From Microtetraspora niveoalba (GTDB lineage Bacteria; Actinomycetota; Actinomycetes; Streptosporangiales; Streptosporangiaceae): a DNA stretch of 64,000 nucleotides. The translations under genes and the position numbers were made by a program. Location of the stretch: positions 1-64,000 of the forward strand of contig NZ_BBYM01000050.1 in assembly GCF_001570405.1 (NCBI RefSeq), written 5' to 3'. Positions 14,839 through 23,986 of the stretch are shown here, piece after piece; positions within the stretch are counted from its first letter, which is position 1; the number at the start of each line of letters is the position of its first letter. A model generated the notes under the pieces. The model saw nothing but the letters and a program-made list of their open reading frames with translations. It was not told the origin of the DNA and did no database searches.

Positions 14839-16536
14839 ATGCGCGTAGCTAAGGGCGCACAGATCGCCGCCGGCACCGCGCTGCTTGCGCTGGGTGTCGC
14901 CGCGTGCGGCGGTGGCGGCAGCAGCTCCGGCGACAGCGGCGGCGGCGGCACAAACCCGCGCGCGGCCGACGGCACCGTCTTCATCCGCGGATGTGAGCCC
15001 CAGACCGGCTTCGTCCCGGGCAACATCAACGAGACGTGTGGCGGCACGATCAACCAGTTCGTCTACGACCAGTTGATCAAGTACAACAGCGACACCGCCG
15101 CCCCCGAGTTGAGCCAGGCCGAGTCGATCGAGAGCCCGGACAACAAGGTCTGGACGATCAAGCTCAAGCCGGGCCTGAAGTGGAGCGACGGCACGCCGGT
15201 CACCGCCAAGAACTACGTGGACGCGTGGAACTACACCGCGTACAGCCCGAACGCGCAGAACGGCGGCTGGTGGTTCGGTAGCGTCGAGGGCTACTCCGAC
15301 GTGGCGACCGAGGACCCGGACGGCGCTGACGGGCCGAAGGAGGCCCCGAAGCCCAAGACCGACAAGATGTCCGGTCTCGAGGTGATCGACGACCTGACCT
15401 TCAAGGTGACGCTGACGGCCCCCGAGGCGGTGTTCCGCACCAAGCTGGGCTACACCACCTTCTCCCCGCTCCCCGAGGCGTTCTTCAAGGACCCGAAGGC
15501 CTTCGCGAGCAACCCGGTCACGAACGGCCCCTTCAAGTTCGTGAAGTGGGACCACAACTCGCAGATCGTGATCGAGGCCGTCCCGGACTACCCGGGCGCC
15601 GAGAAGCCCAAGGTCAAGAAGATCGTCTACAAGATGTACAAGGACGACGACGCGGCCTACGCGGACCTGGTCTCCAACAACCTCGACTTCACCGAGCTCG
15701 TCCCGCCGTCGGCCCTCGCCGGCGACAAGTGGAAGAGCGACCTCGGCGACCGCGCCATCGAGGGCCAGCAGGGCGTCATCCAGACGATCACCTTCCCGCT
15801 GTACGACAAGGAGTTCGGCGGCAACGCGGACTTCCGCAAGGCCGTCGCTCTGGGCATCGACCGGAAGACGATCACCGAGAAGATCTTCAACAAGGCCCGC
15901 GTCCCGCTGGACGGCTGGATCTCCCCGCTGGTCGACGGCTACAAGACGCCGGGCGCCTGCGGCGAGTTCTGCAGCTACGACCCGGCCAAGGCCAAGGAGT
16001 ACCTCGCGAAGGCCAAGGCGGCCGGCTACACGCCGCCCAAGGAGTTCCCGATCTGGTACAACGGCGACTCCGCTCACAAGGAGTGGGTGGACGCCACGGC
16101 CAACAGCCTCAACCAGGCCTTCGGCCCGGACGCCGGCGTGACCTTCGTCGGCAAGCCGGTCCCGACCTTCGCCGAGTTCCGTGACATCATCACGACCCGG
16201 AAGATGAAGGGCCTGTTCCGCACCGGCTGGCAGATGGACTACCCGCACATCGAGAACTTCCTGAACCCGCTGTACAAGACGGGTGCGGGCTCGAACGACG
16301 GTGAGTTCAGCGACAAGGAGCTCGACGCCAAGCTGCGCGAGGCCGACACCGCGACCGACCCGGCGGACTCCATCGCCAAGTACCAGGAGGCTGAGGCCAT
16401 GCTGGTCAAGGACATGAACGCCATCCCGCTGTGGTCCTACGGTCTGCAGGCCGGCACCTCCAAGTGGGTGACCGGGGTGAAGGTCACGCCGTTCGGCGTC
16501 CTCGACCCGCTCTCCATCGCGATCAAGGAAGCGTAG
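14839..16536 (+). CDS. oppA: Oligopeptide ABC transporter substrate-binding lipoprotein
   Basis: A 565-residue family 5 extracellular solute-binding protein, tethered outside the membrane. The lipoprotein signal is MRVAKGAQIAAGTALLALGVAACGG with lipobox GVAAC (Cys near residue 25), followed by a Gly/Ser linker. Family signatures include VYDQLIKYN, WTIKLKPGLKWSDGTPVTAKNYVDAWNY (the SBP_bac_5 hallmark) and NPVTNGPFKFVKWDHNSQIVIEA. A late DYPHIENFLNPLYKTGAGSNDGEFSDKELD block follows. Its high Lys content and strict codon use suggest strong expression. It leads a five-gene operon. A hairpin after its stop probably limits read-through, making the binding protein the most abundant subunit. The ligand is likely oligopeptides, but other family 5 ligands cannot be excluded. 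Confidence 0.93.
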   Translation: MRVAKGAQIAAGTALLALGVAACGGGGSSSGDSGGGGTNPRAADGTVFIRGCEPQTGFVPGNINETCGGTINQFVYDQLIKYNSDTAAPELSQAESIESPDNKVWTIKLKPGLKWSDGTPVTAKNYVDAWNYTAYSPNAQNGGWWFGSVEGYSDVATEDPDGADGPKEAPKPKTDKMSGLEVIDDLTFKVTLTAPEAVFRTKLGYTTFSPLPEAFFKDPKAFASNPVTNGPFKFVKWDHNSQIVIEAVPDYPGAEKPKVKKIVYKMYKDDDAAYADLVSNNLDFTELVPPSALAGDKWKSDLGDRAIEGQQGVIQTITFPLYDKEFGGNADFRKAVALGIDRKTITEKIFNKARVPLDGWISPLVDGYKTPGACGEFCSYDPAKAKEYLAKAKAAGYTPPKEFPIWYNGDSAHKEWVDATANSLNQAFGPDAGVTFVGKPVPTFAEFRDIITTRKMKGLFRTGWQMDYPHIENFLNPLYKTGAGSNDGEFSDKELDAKLREADTATDPADSIAKYQEAEAMLVKDMNAIPLWSYGLQAGTSKWVTGVKVTPFGVLDPLSIAIKEA

Positions 16537-16555
16537 GCTCGCCTCGCATGTGCCA

Positions 16556-16587
16556 CGAGGCCGGTTCCTGACCCGGGGCCGGCCTCG
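16556..16587 (+). terminator. Internal attenuating hairpin of the importer operon
   Basis: Nine-bp perfect stem CGAGGCCGG / CCGGCCTCG, 20 bases after the binding-protein stop and followed by CTGGCTGTTTGTC. Such intercistronic hairpins commonly stabilise or limit the long transcript after the binding-protein gene. Confidence 0.65.
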
Positions 16588-16734
16588 CTGGCTGTTTGTC
16601 GGTGATCACGCAACGTCACGTGGTCGCCACCGTCCAGCCCTTCCTTTCGGTCACCCGCACTCATCCACCTGCGGCATTGTGGACCGGTAGGGGATTCGCG
16701 TGCACGACCTTTTAGCGTCAGAGTGGAGGTGCGC

Positions 16735-17661
16735 ATGGGCCGATATGCGATCCGGCGCCTGTTGCAACTCATACCCGTGCTCCTCGGCACGACATTTCTC
16801 ATCAACTACATGGTCTGGCAGCTTCCCGGCGACCCCTTCGCCGCGCGCTGCGGCCAGCGTCCGTGCCCGGACGCCTACATCAACGCCATGCGCGCGGAGT
16901 TCGGCCTCGACCAGCCGATCATCGTGCAGTACTGGCACTTCCTGAAGAACCTGCTGACCGGCGACCTTGGCGTCAACTTCAACAACGTCTCCGTCGCGTC
17001 GCAGCTCGCCGACTCGTGGCCGATCACGGTCCGGCTCGGTCTGATGGCCGTCGCCATCGAGGCCGTCATCGGCATCACCGCCGGCGTGCTCTCCGGACTC
17101 AAGCGCGGCGGCTTCATCGACAACGTCATCACGATCTCGTCGCTGGTTCTTCTCTCGCTGCCGGTCTTCGTCACCGGCTTCCTCCTGCAGTGGCTGCTCG
17201 GCGTGCAGCTCGAGTGGGTGAAGCCGACCGTCTCGCCCGAGGCGCCGTTCTCCGAACTGATCATCCCGGCGTTCGTGCTCGCCAGCCTCAACCTGGCCTT
17301 CACCGCCCGGCTGACACGTACGAGCATCATCGAGAACCGCAGGTCCGACTACGTGCGGACGGCGATCGCCAAGGGCATGACGAACCGCCGGGTGGTGGGT
17401 GTGCACCTCCTGCGCAACTCGCTGATCCCCGCGCTGACCTTCATCGGCACCGAGGTCGGCTCCCTGATGTCCGGCGCGATCATCACCGAGGGCATCTTCA
17501 ACATCAACGGCATCGGCGGCCTGCTGTGGCGAGCGGTCAACGACCACGACTTCACCATCGTGGTGCCGATCGCGTCACTGCTGGTGCTGGTCTATCTGCT
17601 CGCCAACCTGCTCGTCGACCTCCTCTACGGCGTGCTCGACCCGAGGATCCGTTATGAGTGA
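16735..17661 (+). CDS. oppB: Oligopeptide ABC transporter permease (OppB type)
   Basis: A 308-residue inner-membrane permease of the binding-protein-dependent transport family. The N-terminal signature MGRYAIRRLLQLIPVLLGTTFLI and the LPGDPF motif mark the OppB/DppB branch. About six membrane helices follow. The EAA loop TAIAKGMTNRRVVGVHLLRNSLIPALTF (residues about 215-245) contacts the ATPases. It ends LLYGVLDPRIRYE, as is standard. The start ATG at 16735 has GGAGG five bases upstream. An in-frame GTG at 16723 is less likely. It overlaps the next gene by 8 bp. Confidence 0.94.
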   Translation: MGRYAIRRLLQLIPVLLGTTFLINYMVWQLPGDPFAARCGQRPCPDAYINAMRAEFGLDQPIIVQYWHFLKNLLTGDLGVNFNNVSVASQLADSWPITVRLGLMAVAIEAVIGITAGVLSGLKRGGFIDNVITISSLVLLSLPVFVTGFLLQWLLGVQLEWVKPTVSPEAPFSELIIPAFVLASLNLAFTARLTRTSIIENRRSDYVRTAIAKGMTNRRVVGVHLLRNSLIPALTFIGTEVGSLMSGAIITEGIFNINGIGGLLWRAVNDHDFTIVVPIASLLVLVYLLANLLVDLLYGVLDPRIRYE

Positions 17662-18601
17662 ACCGACCGCCACGCAAGACCTGATCCAGGGCACGCCGGA
17701 GCCGACGGCCGCGGCGCCCGCCAAGGCGGACAAGCCGCGCGGCCTGTGGCACGACACCTGGGACATCCTGAAGCGCCGGAAGATCTTCTGGGTCTCCTTC
17801 GCACTGCTTCTCGTGTTCCTGGTCATGGCCGCCTTCCCGACGCTGTTCACGGACAAGAACCCCGAGTACGCGACCCTGGCCAGGAGCATGGAGCCGCCGA
17901 GCTCGGACGCCTGGTTCGGGTTCGACCTGCAGGGCCGCGACGTGTTCGCGCGCACCATCTACGGCGCCCGCACCTCGATCATCGTGGGCGTGCTCGCCAC
18001 GGTGGGCACCGTGATCCTCGGCGGCGTGATCGGCGTGATCGCGGCGTATCGGGGACGGTGGCTCGACTCGCTGCTGTCCCGCATCGGTGAGATCTTCCTC
18101 GGCGTGCCGTACGTGCTGGGCGCGATCATCATCCTGGGCTCGGTGGCACCGGTGCAGTCCAACCCCGGCAAGACCATGATCATGACGGTCGTGATCCTCG
18201 TGCTCGCGGTGCTCGGCTGGCCCGTGCTGGCCCGCATCGCCCGGTCGGCGGTCATCCAGGCGAAGCACCAGGACTACGTGCAGGCGGCGCGTGCCCTCGG
18301 TGCCGGGCCGTTCCGGATCGTCTTCAAGCACCTGCTGCCGAACTCGCTGGCCCCGATCCTGGTGTACGCCACGATCACGATCGGCAGCTACATCGGCGCC
18401 GAGGCGACGCTGTCGCTGCTCGGCATCGGCCTGCGCACGCCCGTCATCTCGTGGGGTATCGCGATCGCGGACCACACCCGGTACATCCGGACCGGCGCGC
18501 ACGCGATGCTCTTCCCGGCCGCCTTCCTGTCCCTCTGCGTGCTCACCTTCGTCATGCTGGGCGAAGCCGTGCGCGACGCACTCGACCCGAAGCTTCGCTA
18601 G
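17654..18601 (+). CDS. oppC: Oligopeptide ABC transporter permease (OppC type)
   Basis: The second permease, 315 residues. A cytoplasmic Pro/Ala-rich N-terminus (about 1-45) is followed by the OppC N-terminal module (WDILKRRKIFWVSFALLLVFLVMAAF, then FGFDLQGRDVFARTIYGARTS, the conserved G-D-x-x-GRD segment). Five further membrane helices carry the EAA loop ARALGAGPFRIVFKHLLPNSLAPILVY. The C-terminus MLGEAVRDALDPKLR is canonical for the family. The start codon overlaps the end of oppB by 8 bp, indicating coupled translation. It forms the translocation pore with OppB. Confidence 0.94.
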   Translation: MSEPTATQDLIQGTPEPTAAAPAKADKPRGLWHDTWDILKRRKIFWVSFALLLVFLVMAAFPTLFTDKNPEYATLARSMEPPSSDAWFGFDLQGRDVFARTIYGARTSIIVGVLATVGTVILGGVIGVIAAYRGRWLDSLLSRIGEIFLGVPYVLGAIIILGSVAPVQSNPGKTMIMTVVILVLAVLGWPVLARIARSAVIQAKHQDYVQAARALGAGPFRIVFKHLLPNSLAPILVYATITIGSYIGAEATLSLLGIGLRTPVISWGIAIADHTRYIRTGAHAMLFPAAFLSLCVLTFVMLGEAVRDALDPKLR

Positions 18602-18613
18602 GAGGCACGTACC

Positions 18614-19645
18614 GTGACCGAAGTGCTTCCCGAGACCAAGAGCGGCGGCACCGGCGGTGGAGCGCTCCTGGAGGTCGAGAACCTCCAGGTCGAGTTCCAC
18701 ACGCGGGCGGGCGTGGCCAAGGCCGTGAACGGCGTCACCTACAGCGTGAACGCGGGGGAGACGCTGGCCGTGCTGGGCGAGTCCGGCTCCGGCAAGAGCG
18801 TCACCGCCCAGACCATCATGGGCATCCTGGACATCCCGCCCGGCAAGATCGTCGGCGGCGAGATCCGCTTCCGCGGGACGGACCTGCTGAAGCTGCCGGA
18901 GGACGAGCGCAGGAAGGTCAGGGGCGAGGGCATCGCCATGATCTTCCAGGACGCGCTGTCCGCGCTCAACCCGGTTTTCCCGGTCGGCTGGCAGATCGCC
19001 GAGATGTTCCGGATGCACCGCGGCATGTCCCGGGCCGACGCCAAGAAGAAGGCCGTCGAGCTCATGGACCGGGTGCGCATCCCGGCCGCCAAGGACCGGG
19101 TGAGCGACTATCCTCACCAGTTCTCCGGCGGTATGCGCCAGCGCATCATGATCGCGATGTCGATCGCGCTTGACCCCGAGGTGCTGATCGCGGACGAGCC
19201 GACCACCGCGCTCGACGTGACGGTGCAGGCGCAGATCATGGAGCTGCTCGCCGAACTGCAGCGCGAGAGCAACATGGGCCTGATCCTGATCACCCACGAC
19301 CTCGGCGTCGTCGCCGACGTCGCCGACAAGATCGCCGTCATGTACGGCGGGCGGATCGTGGAGAACGCCTCGGTCCACGATCTCTACCGCAACCCGGCGC
19401 ACCCGTACACCAAGGGCCTGCTGGAGTCGATCCCCCGGGTCGACCTCAAGGGCCAGGAGCTGTACGCGATCAAGGGGATGCCGCCCAACCTGCTCGACAT
19501 GCCGACGGGCTGCGCGTTCAACCCCCGCTGCCCGTACCGGCAGGAGAAGTGCGTGACCGACGTTCCCCCGCTGCACACGATCAGCGGCACGCGCGGCAGC
19601 GCCTGCCACTTCTGGAGGGAGGTCCTCGATGGCGACGCCCAGTGA
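18614..19645 (+). CDS. oppD: Oligopeptide ABC transporter ATPase (OppD type)
   Basis: A 343-residue nucleotide-binding subunit that energises peptide uptake from the cytoplasmic side. Walker [13 protein letters not shown] near residue 55, Q-loop [14 protein letters not shown], signature [13 protein letters not shown] near 170, Walker [14 protein letters not shown] and H-loop LITHDLGVV are all intact. The C-terminal oligopeptide-transporter extension contains the four-Cys cluster ([19 protein letters not shown]...SACHFW) that may hold an Fe-S centre. It has a GTG start 12 bp behind oppC, with GGAGG at 18601-18605. The end overlaps oppF by 17 bp. Confidence 0.95.
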   Translation: MTEVLPETKSGGTGGGALLEVENLQVEFHTRAGVAKAVNGVTYSVNAGETLAVLGESGSGKSVTAQTIMGILDIPPGKIVGGEIRFRGTDLLKLPEDERRKVRGEGIAMIFQDALSALNPVFPVGWQIAEMFRMHRGMSRADAKKKAVELMDRVRIPAAKDRVSDYPHQFSGGMRQRIMIAMSIALDPEVLIADEPTTALDVTVQAQIMELLAELQRESNMGLILITHDLGVVADVADKIAVMYGGRIVENASVHDLYRNPAHPYTKGLLESIPRVDLKGQELYAIKGMPPNLLDMPTGCAFNPRCPYRQEKCVTDVPPLHTISGTRGSACHFWREVLDGDAQ

Positions 19646-20648
19646 GGTCGTGCTCGAAGTCCGCGACCTGGTCAAGCACTTCCCGCTGACCCAGGGCATC
19701 CTCTACCGGCGGCAGATCGGCGCGATCAAGGCGGTCGACGGCGTCTCCTTCGACCTCCACCGCGGCGAGACGCTGGGCATCGTGGGCGAGTCGGGCTGCG
19801 GCAAGTCCACCCTGGCCAAGCTCCTGATGGCGCTCGAGAAGCCCACGTCGGGCAAGGTCCTGGTGAACGGCAAGGACATCGCCGCCGCCAAGGGATCCGA
19901 GCTCAAGCACATGCGCCGCAACATCCAGATGGTGATGCAGGACCCCTACACCTCGCTGAACCCCCGGATGACGGTCGGCGACATCGTCGGCGAGCCGTTC
20001 GAGATCCACCAGGGGGTCGCGCCGAAGGGCGACCGGCGCAAGCGGGTGCAGGAGCTGCTGGAGGTCGTGGGCCTCAACCCCGACCACATCAACCGCTATC
20101 CGCACCAGTTCTCCGGCGGCCAGCGGCAGCGCATCGGCATCGCGCGGGGGCTCGCGCTCCAGCCTGAGATCATCATCTGCGACGAGCCGGTCTCCGCGCT
20201 CGACGTGTCGATCCAGGCACAGGTGATGAACCTGCTGGACAGCCTCCAGAAGGAGTTCAACCTCGCGTACATCTTCATCGCCCACGACCTGTCGGTGGTG
20301 CGCCACATCTCCGACCGGGTCGCGGTGATGTATCTCGGCAAGATGGTCGAGGTCGGCAAGGACTCCGACATCTACGACCGGCCGAGCCACCCGTACACGC
20401 AGGCCCTGCTGTCGGCCGTGCCCGTGCCCGACCCGGAGGGGCGCGAGCAGCGGGAGCGGATCATCCTCAAGGGCGACCCGCCCTCGCCGGCCAACCCGCC
20501 GTCGGGCTGCCGCTTCCGTACGCGCTGCTGGAAGGCGCAGGACATCTGCGCCGAGCAGGAGCCGCTGCTGGAGATCCGTCCGAAGAGCGGCGACCACCCG
20601 AGCGCCTGCCACTTCGCCGAGTCGGAGGACGTCGTCCACGTGAACTGA
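19629..20648 (+). CDS. oppF: Oligopeptide ABC transporter ATPase (OppF type)
   Basis: The second nucleotide-binding subunit, 339 residues, forming the ATPase heterodimer with OppD. Visible: LVKHFPLTQGILYRRQIGAIKAVDGVSF (typical OppF N-terminus), Walker A GESGCGKSTLAKL, Q-loop MVMQDPYTSLNPRMTVGD, signature QFSGGQRQRIGIAR, Walker B IICDEPVSALDVS, H-loop FIAHDLSVV. The C-terminal Cys cluster is GCRFRTRCWKAQDIC...ACHFAE. The start lies within the last 17 bases of oppD, which supplies the GGAGG ribosome binding site (19615-19619). It is the last gene of the operon and its stop is 16 bp from that of the convergent subtilase gene. Confidence 0.95.
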   Translation: MATPSEVVLEVRDLVKHFPLTQGILYRRQIGAIKAVDGVSFDLHRGETLGIVGESGCGKSTLAKLLMALEKPTSGKVLVNGKDIAAAKGSELKHMRRNIQMVMQDPYTSLNPRMTVGDIVGEPFEIHQGVAPKGDRRKRVQELLEVVGLNPDHINRYPHQFSGGQRQRIGIARGLALQPEIIICDEPVSALDVSIQAQVMNLLDSLQKEFNLAYIFIAHDLSVVRHISDRVAVMYLGKMVEVGKDSDIYDRPSHPYTQALLSAVPVPDPEGREQRERIILKGDPPSPANPPSGCRFRTRCWKAQDICAEQEPLLEIRPKSGDHPSACHFAESEDVVHVN

Positions 20649-20664
20649 CGCCGCCGCTCACGGG

Positions 20665-21717
20665 TCACAGACGCCCGGCCGCCTCAAGGGCGCGCCGGGC
20701 GTTCGCCGTTCCGGCGCCGTACGCGTCGGGGGAGCCGCCGGGCGGTGGCGGGGCGGCACCGAGTCGGAGCGCCCGCCGCACGTCCCGGGCCGGCAGGTCG
20801 GGGTAGCGGGAGCGGACCAGCGCGGCGACGCCGGAGACGAGGGCCGCGGCGGCGCTGGTCCCGTCCGCGGTCACGTAGGAGCCGCGACCCCGGGCGCTGA
20901 CGATCTCCGTCCCGGGCGCGGCCAGGGTGAGATAGTCCTGCCGGTTGGAGAAGCCCGCGGGACGCAGCGCCCGGTCCACCGCGCCCACCGCGATCACTCC
21001 GGGGTAGGCGGCGGGGAAGTTCCTCCGGTTCGCCTCGGCGCCGTCGTTGCCGGAGGACGCGACCAGCACGACCTGGCGGGACAGCGCGTACCGGACGGCC
21101 CGCTCCTCGGCCGCCGAGCCCCGGTAGGCGCCGCTGCCCCCGCCGAGCGACATGCTGATCACCTGCGCGCCGTGGTCCACCGCGTACCGGATGCCGCGGG
21201 CGACGGCGTCGCGGCAGACCTCTCCGCCGCCGGTCCAGAGCGGGTCGTCGCCGTCCAGGGTGACCTTGACGGAGAGGATGCGCGCCTCGGGGGCGACGCC
21301 GAGGACGCCGTACGCGCGGGCCGGGCCGTGTCCGCGTCCCGCGATCAGGGCGGCCATCGCGGTGCCGTGCTTTCCCGGCGACGCGCGGGGAGTGTCGGCG
21401 GGAGCGCTCGCGGGCGACGCGGGGCCGCAGGACGGCCGGGCCCCGGACCCGGAGGTGGTCCCGGTGAGGTCGGGGCCCTGGACGACCGCTCCGGAGAGGT
21501 CGGGGTGCCGGTCGTCGACGCCGGTGTCGAGCACGGCGACCGTGATCCCGGCGCCGCGGGTGGTGCGCCACGCCTCCCTGACCTCCATCGCCTGGAGCGG
21601 CCACTGGCGGGCCCGCATCGTCGCGCCGAGGTCGTCGGAGGGGCCGGCCGTCGCGCCGGTGAGCAGGAAGGCGGCCAGCAGGAGAGGGACGACGCAGAAC
21701 AGCAGCGCCGACCTCAT
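20665..21717 (-). CDS. Secreted subtilisin-like serine protease (S8)
   Basis: A 350-residue exported protease. The signal peptide is MRSALLFCVVPLLLAAFLLTGATA (about 1-24) and the pro-region is very short. The S8 triad is complete: Asp64 in AVLDTGVDDRHPDL, His117 in GKHGTAMAALIAG, and Ser near residue 285 in DGTSAAAALVSGVAAL. The oxyanion Asn sits in ASSGNDG. A 30-residue Ser/Pro/Ala-rich insert with a Cys precedes the His, a layout seen in mycosin-like and actinobacterial subtilases. A second Cys (GGGEVCRDAV) could pair with it. There is no C-terminal membrane anchor, so it should be released, unlike true mycosins. No type VII secretion genes are near. Substrate unknown. Confidence 0.92.
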   Translation of the reverse strand: MRSALLFCVVPLLLAAFLLTGATAGPSDDLGATMRARQWPLQAMEVREAWRTTRGAGITVAVLDTGVDDRHPDLSGAVVQGPDLTGTTSGSGARPSCGPASPASAPADTPRASPGKHGTAMAALIAGRGHGPARAYGVLGVAPEARILSVKVTLDGDDPLWTGGGEVCRDAVARGIRYAVDHGAQVISMSLGGGSGAYRGSAAEERAVRYALSRQVVLVASSGNDGAEANRRNFPAAYPGVIAVGAVDRALRPAGFSNRQDYLTLAAPGTEIVSARGRGSYVTADGTSAAAALVSGVAALVRSRYPDLPARDVRRALRLGAAPPPPGGSPDAYGAGTANARRALEAAGRL

Positions 21718-21827
21718 GCCGTGACGGGCCTCCTCCCCGGGTGCGCGGGCCAGGAAGGGCCAATTCTCGCACGGGCCGGCCGGTCGGAGCCGGTGTTTCG
21801 GTGAACGGGCCGTCGCGCTCCGTTATC

Positions 21828-22661
21828 TCACTGCTGACTCTTCTGCGACGGCGGCGACAGCCGTACGTGCGCGCCGGGGGGCAGGCCGAGCCGTTCGGAC
21901 GCGTCGCCGGAGTTGACCGCGAGCGCGATGAGCCCCGCCGAGTCGGTGAACGCGACCAGGTCCCCGGGCGGCACCGCCGCGAACGTCTCCCGGTACGGCA
22001 CGGCGAGCTGGCGCCGGCCGAGCCAGACGCCGATCGTGTCGCCCGCGCGTACGCCCAGGGCGGCGAGGTCCGCCCCCGTGATGGAGAGCTGCACGTTGCC
22101 GTGGCGGTCCACCGACAGCACCTCGCCCTCGACCGCGCCGTCCCGCAGCCGCGAGGTGGGCGCGGGCAGTGAGACCAGCCCGAGGACGTCGATCCGGGGG
22201 CCCACGTCGGATGGCCGATGCCCGGCGCAGATGTGCGCGGCCACGGGCGCGAAGATGTCCCGCCCGGGGAACGTCGGCGACACCGGCTTGAGGAACAGGT
22301 CCTCGTCGGCGATCTCGTAGGCCGCCTCCGCGCCGCCCGCCGCGTGGACCGCCCAGGACAGCACGCCGTTGTCGGGGCCGAGGAACACCCGCCCGCCCGC
22401 CTCCACGGCGACCAGGCGGCGGTTGCCGCCCATCGCGGGATCGACGTCCGCGATGTGCACGCCCGGCGGCAGGTACGGCAGGGTCTGCGCCAGGATCGCC
22501 GCCCCACGCCGCACGTCGCCCTCCGGCACGAGGTGCGCGACGTCGATGATCCGGGCCTGTGGCGCTATTCCGATGATCACTCCGTGGCACGCGGCGACGA
22601 ACCCGTCTTCCAGCCCGTAGTCGGTGAGGAGCGTGATAACTGAGGTCACACCAGGTGACAT
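21828..22661 (-). CDS. SAM hydrolase / adenosyl-transferase (DUF62)
   Basis: A 277-residue member of the SAM hydroxide adenosyltransferase family, which cleaves S-adenosylmethionine to adenosine and methionine. It is related to the fluorinase and chlorinase. Motifs: ITLLTDYGLEDGFVAACHGVI (Asp of the triad), VAHLVPEGDVRRGA, VDPAMGGNRRLVAVEAGGRVFLGPDNGVLS, and the C-terminal domain with SVDRHGNVQLSI (Arg/His pair). The long loop that marks fluorinases is not evident, so hydrolysis is the better guess. I chose the ATG at 22661 (MSPGVTSVITLLTDYG). It is divergent from the DUF3263 gene, 82 bp apart. Confidence 0.9.
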   Translation of the reverse strand: MSPGVTSVITLLTDYGLEDGFVAACHGVIIGIAPQARIIDVAHLVPEGDVRRGAAILAQTLPYLPPGVHIADVDPAMGGNRRLVAVEAGGRVFLGPDNGVLSWAVHAAGGAEAAYEIADEDLFLKPVSPTFPGRDIFAPVAAHICAGHRPSDVGPRIDVLGLVSLPAPTSRLRDGAVEGEVLSVDRHGNVQLSITGADLAALGVRAGDTIGVWLGRRQLAVPYRETFAAVPPGDLVAFTDSAGLIALAVNSGDASERLGLPPGAHVRLSPPSQKSQQ

Positions 22662-22743
22662 TACGTCCGGCTCTCCGCTCTGAACACCCCGGCGTACCGC
22701 GACTACCATGAGGGCGGGCCACAAGCCCGCTGAGGAGGAGAGC

Positions 22744-23046
22744 ATGGATACTGCGCCGGTCGGCGGCGAAGGTCCCGCTCCCGAGAACGCCCCCCGACCT
22801 CAGGCACTCTCGGATCGCGATCGCCAGGTGCTCGCGTTCGAGCGTCAGTGGTGGCGCTACGCGGGAGCCAAGGAACAGGCCATCCGGGAGACCTTCGACA
22901 TCTCCGCGACCCGTTACTACCAGATCCTGGGCGAGCTGATCGACCGGGTCGAGGCGATGGAGCACGACCCGATGCTGGTCAAGCGCCTGCGGCGGATGCG
23001 TGCCGCGCGCCGCCGTGATCGCGCCGCCCGCCGCCTGGGCCCTTGA
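22744..23046 (+). CDS. DUF3263 DNA-binding-like small protein
   Basis: A 100-residue actinobacterial DUF3263 protein. After a Pro/Gly-rich 20-residue start, the conserved core is LSDRDRQVLAFERQWWRYAGAKEQAIRETFDISATRYYQILGELID, which looks like a sigma-region-4-type helix-turn-helix. It ends in a strongly basic tail (KRLRRMRAARRRDRAARRLGP). A DNA-binding role is likely from this shape, but no function is known for the family. The ribosome binding site GAGGAGGAG ends four bases before the ATG at 22744. It is followed after 25 bp by the trehalose phosphatase gene, possibly co-transcribed. Confidence 0.92.
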   Translation: MDTAPVGGEGPAPENAPRPQALSDRDRQVLAFERQWWRYAGAKEQAIRETFDISATRYYQILGELIDRVEAMEHDPMLVKRLRRMRAARRRDRAARRLGP

Positions 23047-23071
23047 CCGTTTTGGGGGTATGTAGCCCGTC

Positions 23072-23905
23072 ATGTCAGATGAGACGACGCCCGTCGAGGC
23101 GCTGATCAGGACCGAGACCGGGCGCGCCGGGCTGGCCGCCGTGCACGCCGACCCCTCCGGGGCGGTGATCGGCCTCGACTTCGACGGCACGTTGTCGCCC
23201 ATCGTGTCCGACCCGGCGTCCGCCCGGATCCACCCCGCCGCCCCCGCCGTGCTCGTACGGCTCGGCGAGCTGGTGCGCTCGGTCGTGATCGTGACCGGCC
23301 GCCCGCCCCTCCAGGCGCTCGCCCTCGGCGAGGCGTCCGGCGGCCCGTCCCTCGCCGACGTGCCGGGGCTGGTCGTCCTCGGCCACTACGGCATGGAGCG
23401 ATGGGAGCGCGGCGAGGTCACCGCGCCGCCCCCGCCGCCCGGTCTCGACCGCGTACGGGCCGAGCTGCCCGCGATCACGCGGCCCTTCGACGGCGTCCTG
23501 ATCGAGGACAAGGGACGGGGGGTGGCCGTGCACACCCGTACGGCCGCCGACCCCGAGGGGGCGCTGCTGGCGCTCGCCGAGCCGGTGGCGAAGCTGGCCG
23601 CCGCGTCCGGACTGATCGTCGAGCCGGGACGGCTGGTCCTGGAGCTCCGGCCGCCCGGCATGGACAAGGGGAAGGCTCTGCGCGCGTTCCTCGCCGAGCG
23701 CGCGGCCCGGTCCGTCATGTTCTTCGGGGACGACCTGGGCGACATCGCGGCCTTCGACGCGGTGGCGGCCTCCGGCGTCCCGGGGGTGCGGGTGTGCAGC
23801 GGCTCCGCCGAGGTCACCCGGCTGGTCGAGCACGCCGACGCCGTCGTGGACGGCCCTGAGGGCGTCGTACGGTTCCTCGGCGCGCTCGCGTCCCGGATCG
23901 GCTGA
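23072..23905 (+). CDS. otsB: Trehalose-6-phosphate phosphatase
   Basis: A 277-residue HAD-superfamily enzyme that dephosphorylates trehalose-6-phosphate, the second step of the OtsA/OtsB pathway for the stress sugar trehalose. HAD motifs: motif I DFDGTLSPI near residue 35 (nucleophile Asp), motif II VIVTGRPP, Lys of motif III in GMDKGKALR, motif IV FFGDDLGDIAAFDAV. The cap domain contains GHYGMERWERG and HTRTAADPEGA. It is the standard length. Its likely partner, the GT20 gene at 25837-27267, lies 1.9 kb away on the opposite strand instead of next door. The start is an ATG at 23072. Confidence 0.94.
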   Translation: MSDETTPVEALIRTETGRAGLAAVHADPSGAVIGLDFDGTLSPIVSDPASARIHPAAPAVLVRLGELVRSVVIVTGRPPLQALALGEASGGPSLADVPGLVVLGHYGMERWERGEVTAPPPPPGLDRVRAELPAITRPFDGVLIEDKGRGVAVHTRTAADPEGALLALAEPVAKLAAASGLIVEPGRLVLELRPPGMDKGKALRAFLAERAARSVMFFGDDLGDIAAFDAVAASGVPGVRVCSGSAEVTRLVEHADAVVDGPEGVVRFLGALASRIG

Positions 23906-23986
23906 CGTACCGCGCGCGCACGCGCTGGACGGCCGGCGAACCGCCTTAAATCGAACTGCAAGTGCTCACACCTACGCTTTCCGGTC

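Noticed and set aside
20665..21717. Mycosin of a type VII secretion system
   Set aside because: No C-terminal membrane helix and no ESX genes nearby.
21828..22661. Fluorinase or chlorinase
   Set aside because: The family fits, but the loop insertion that marks fluorinases is not evident and there is no halometabolite context; SAM hydrolase is the simpler reading.
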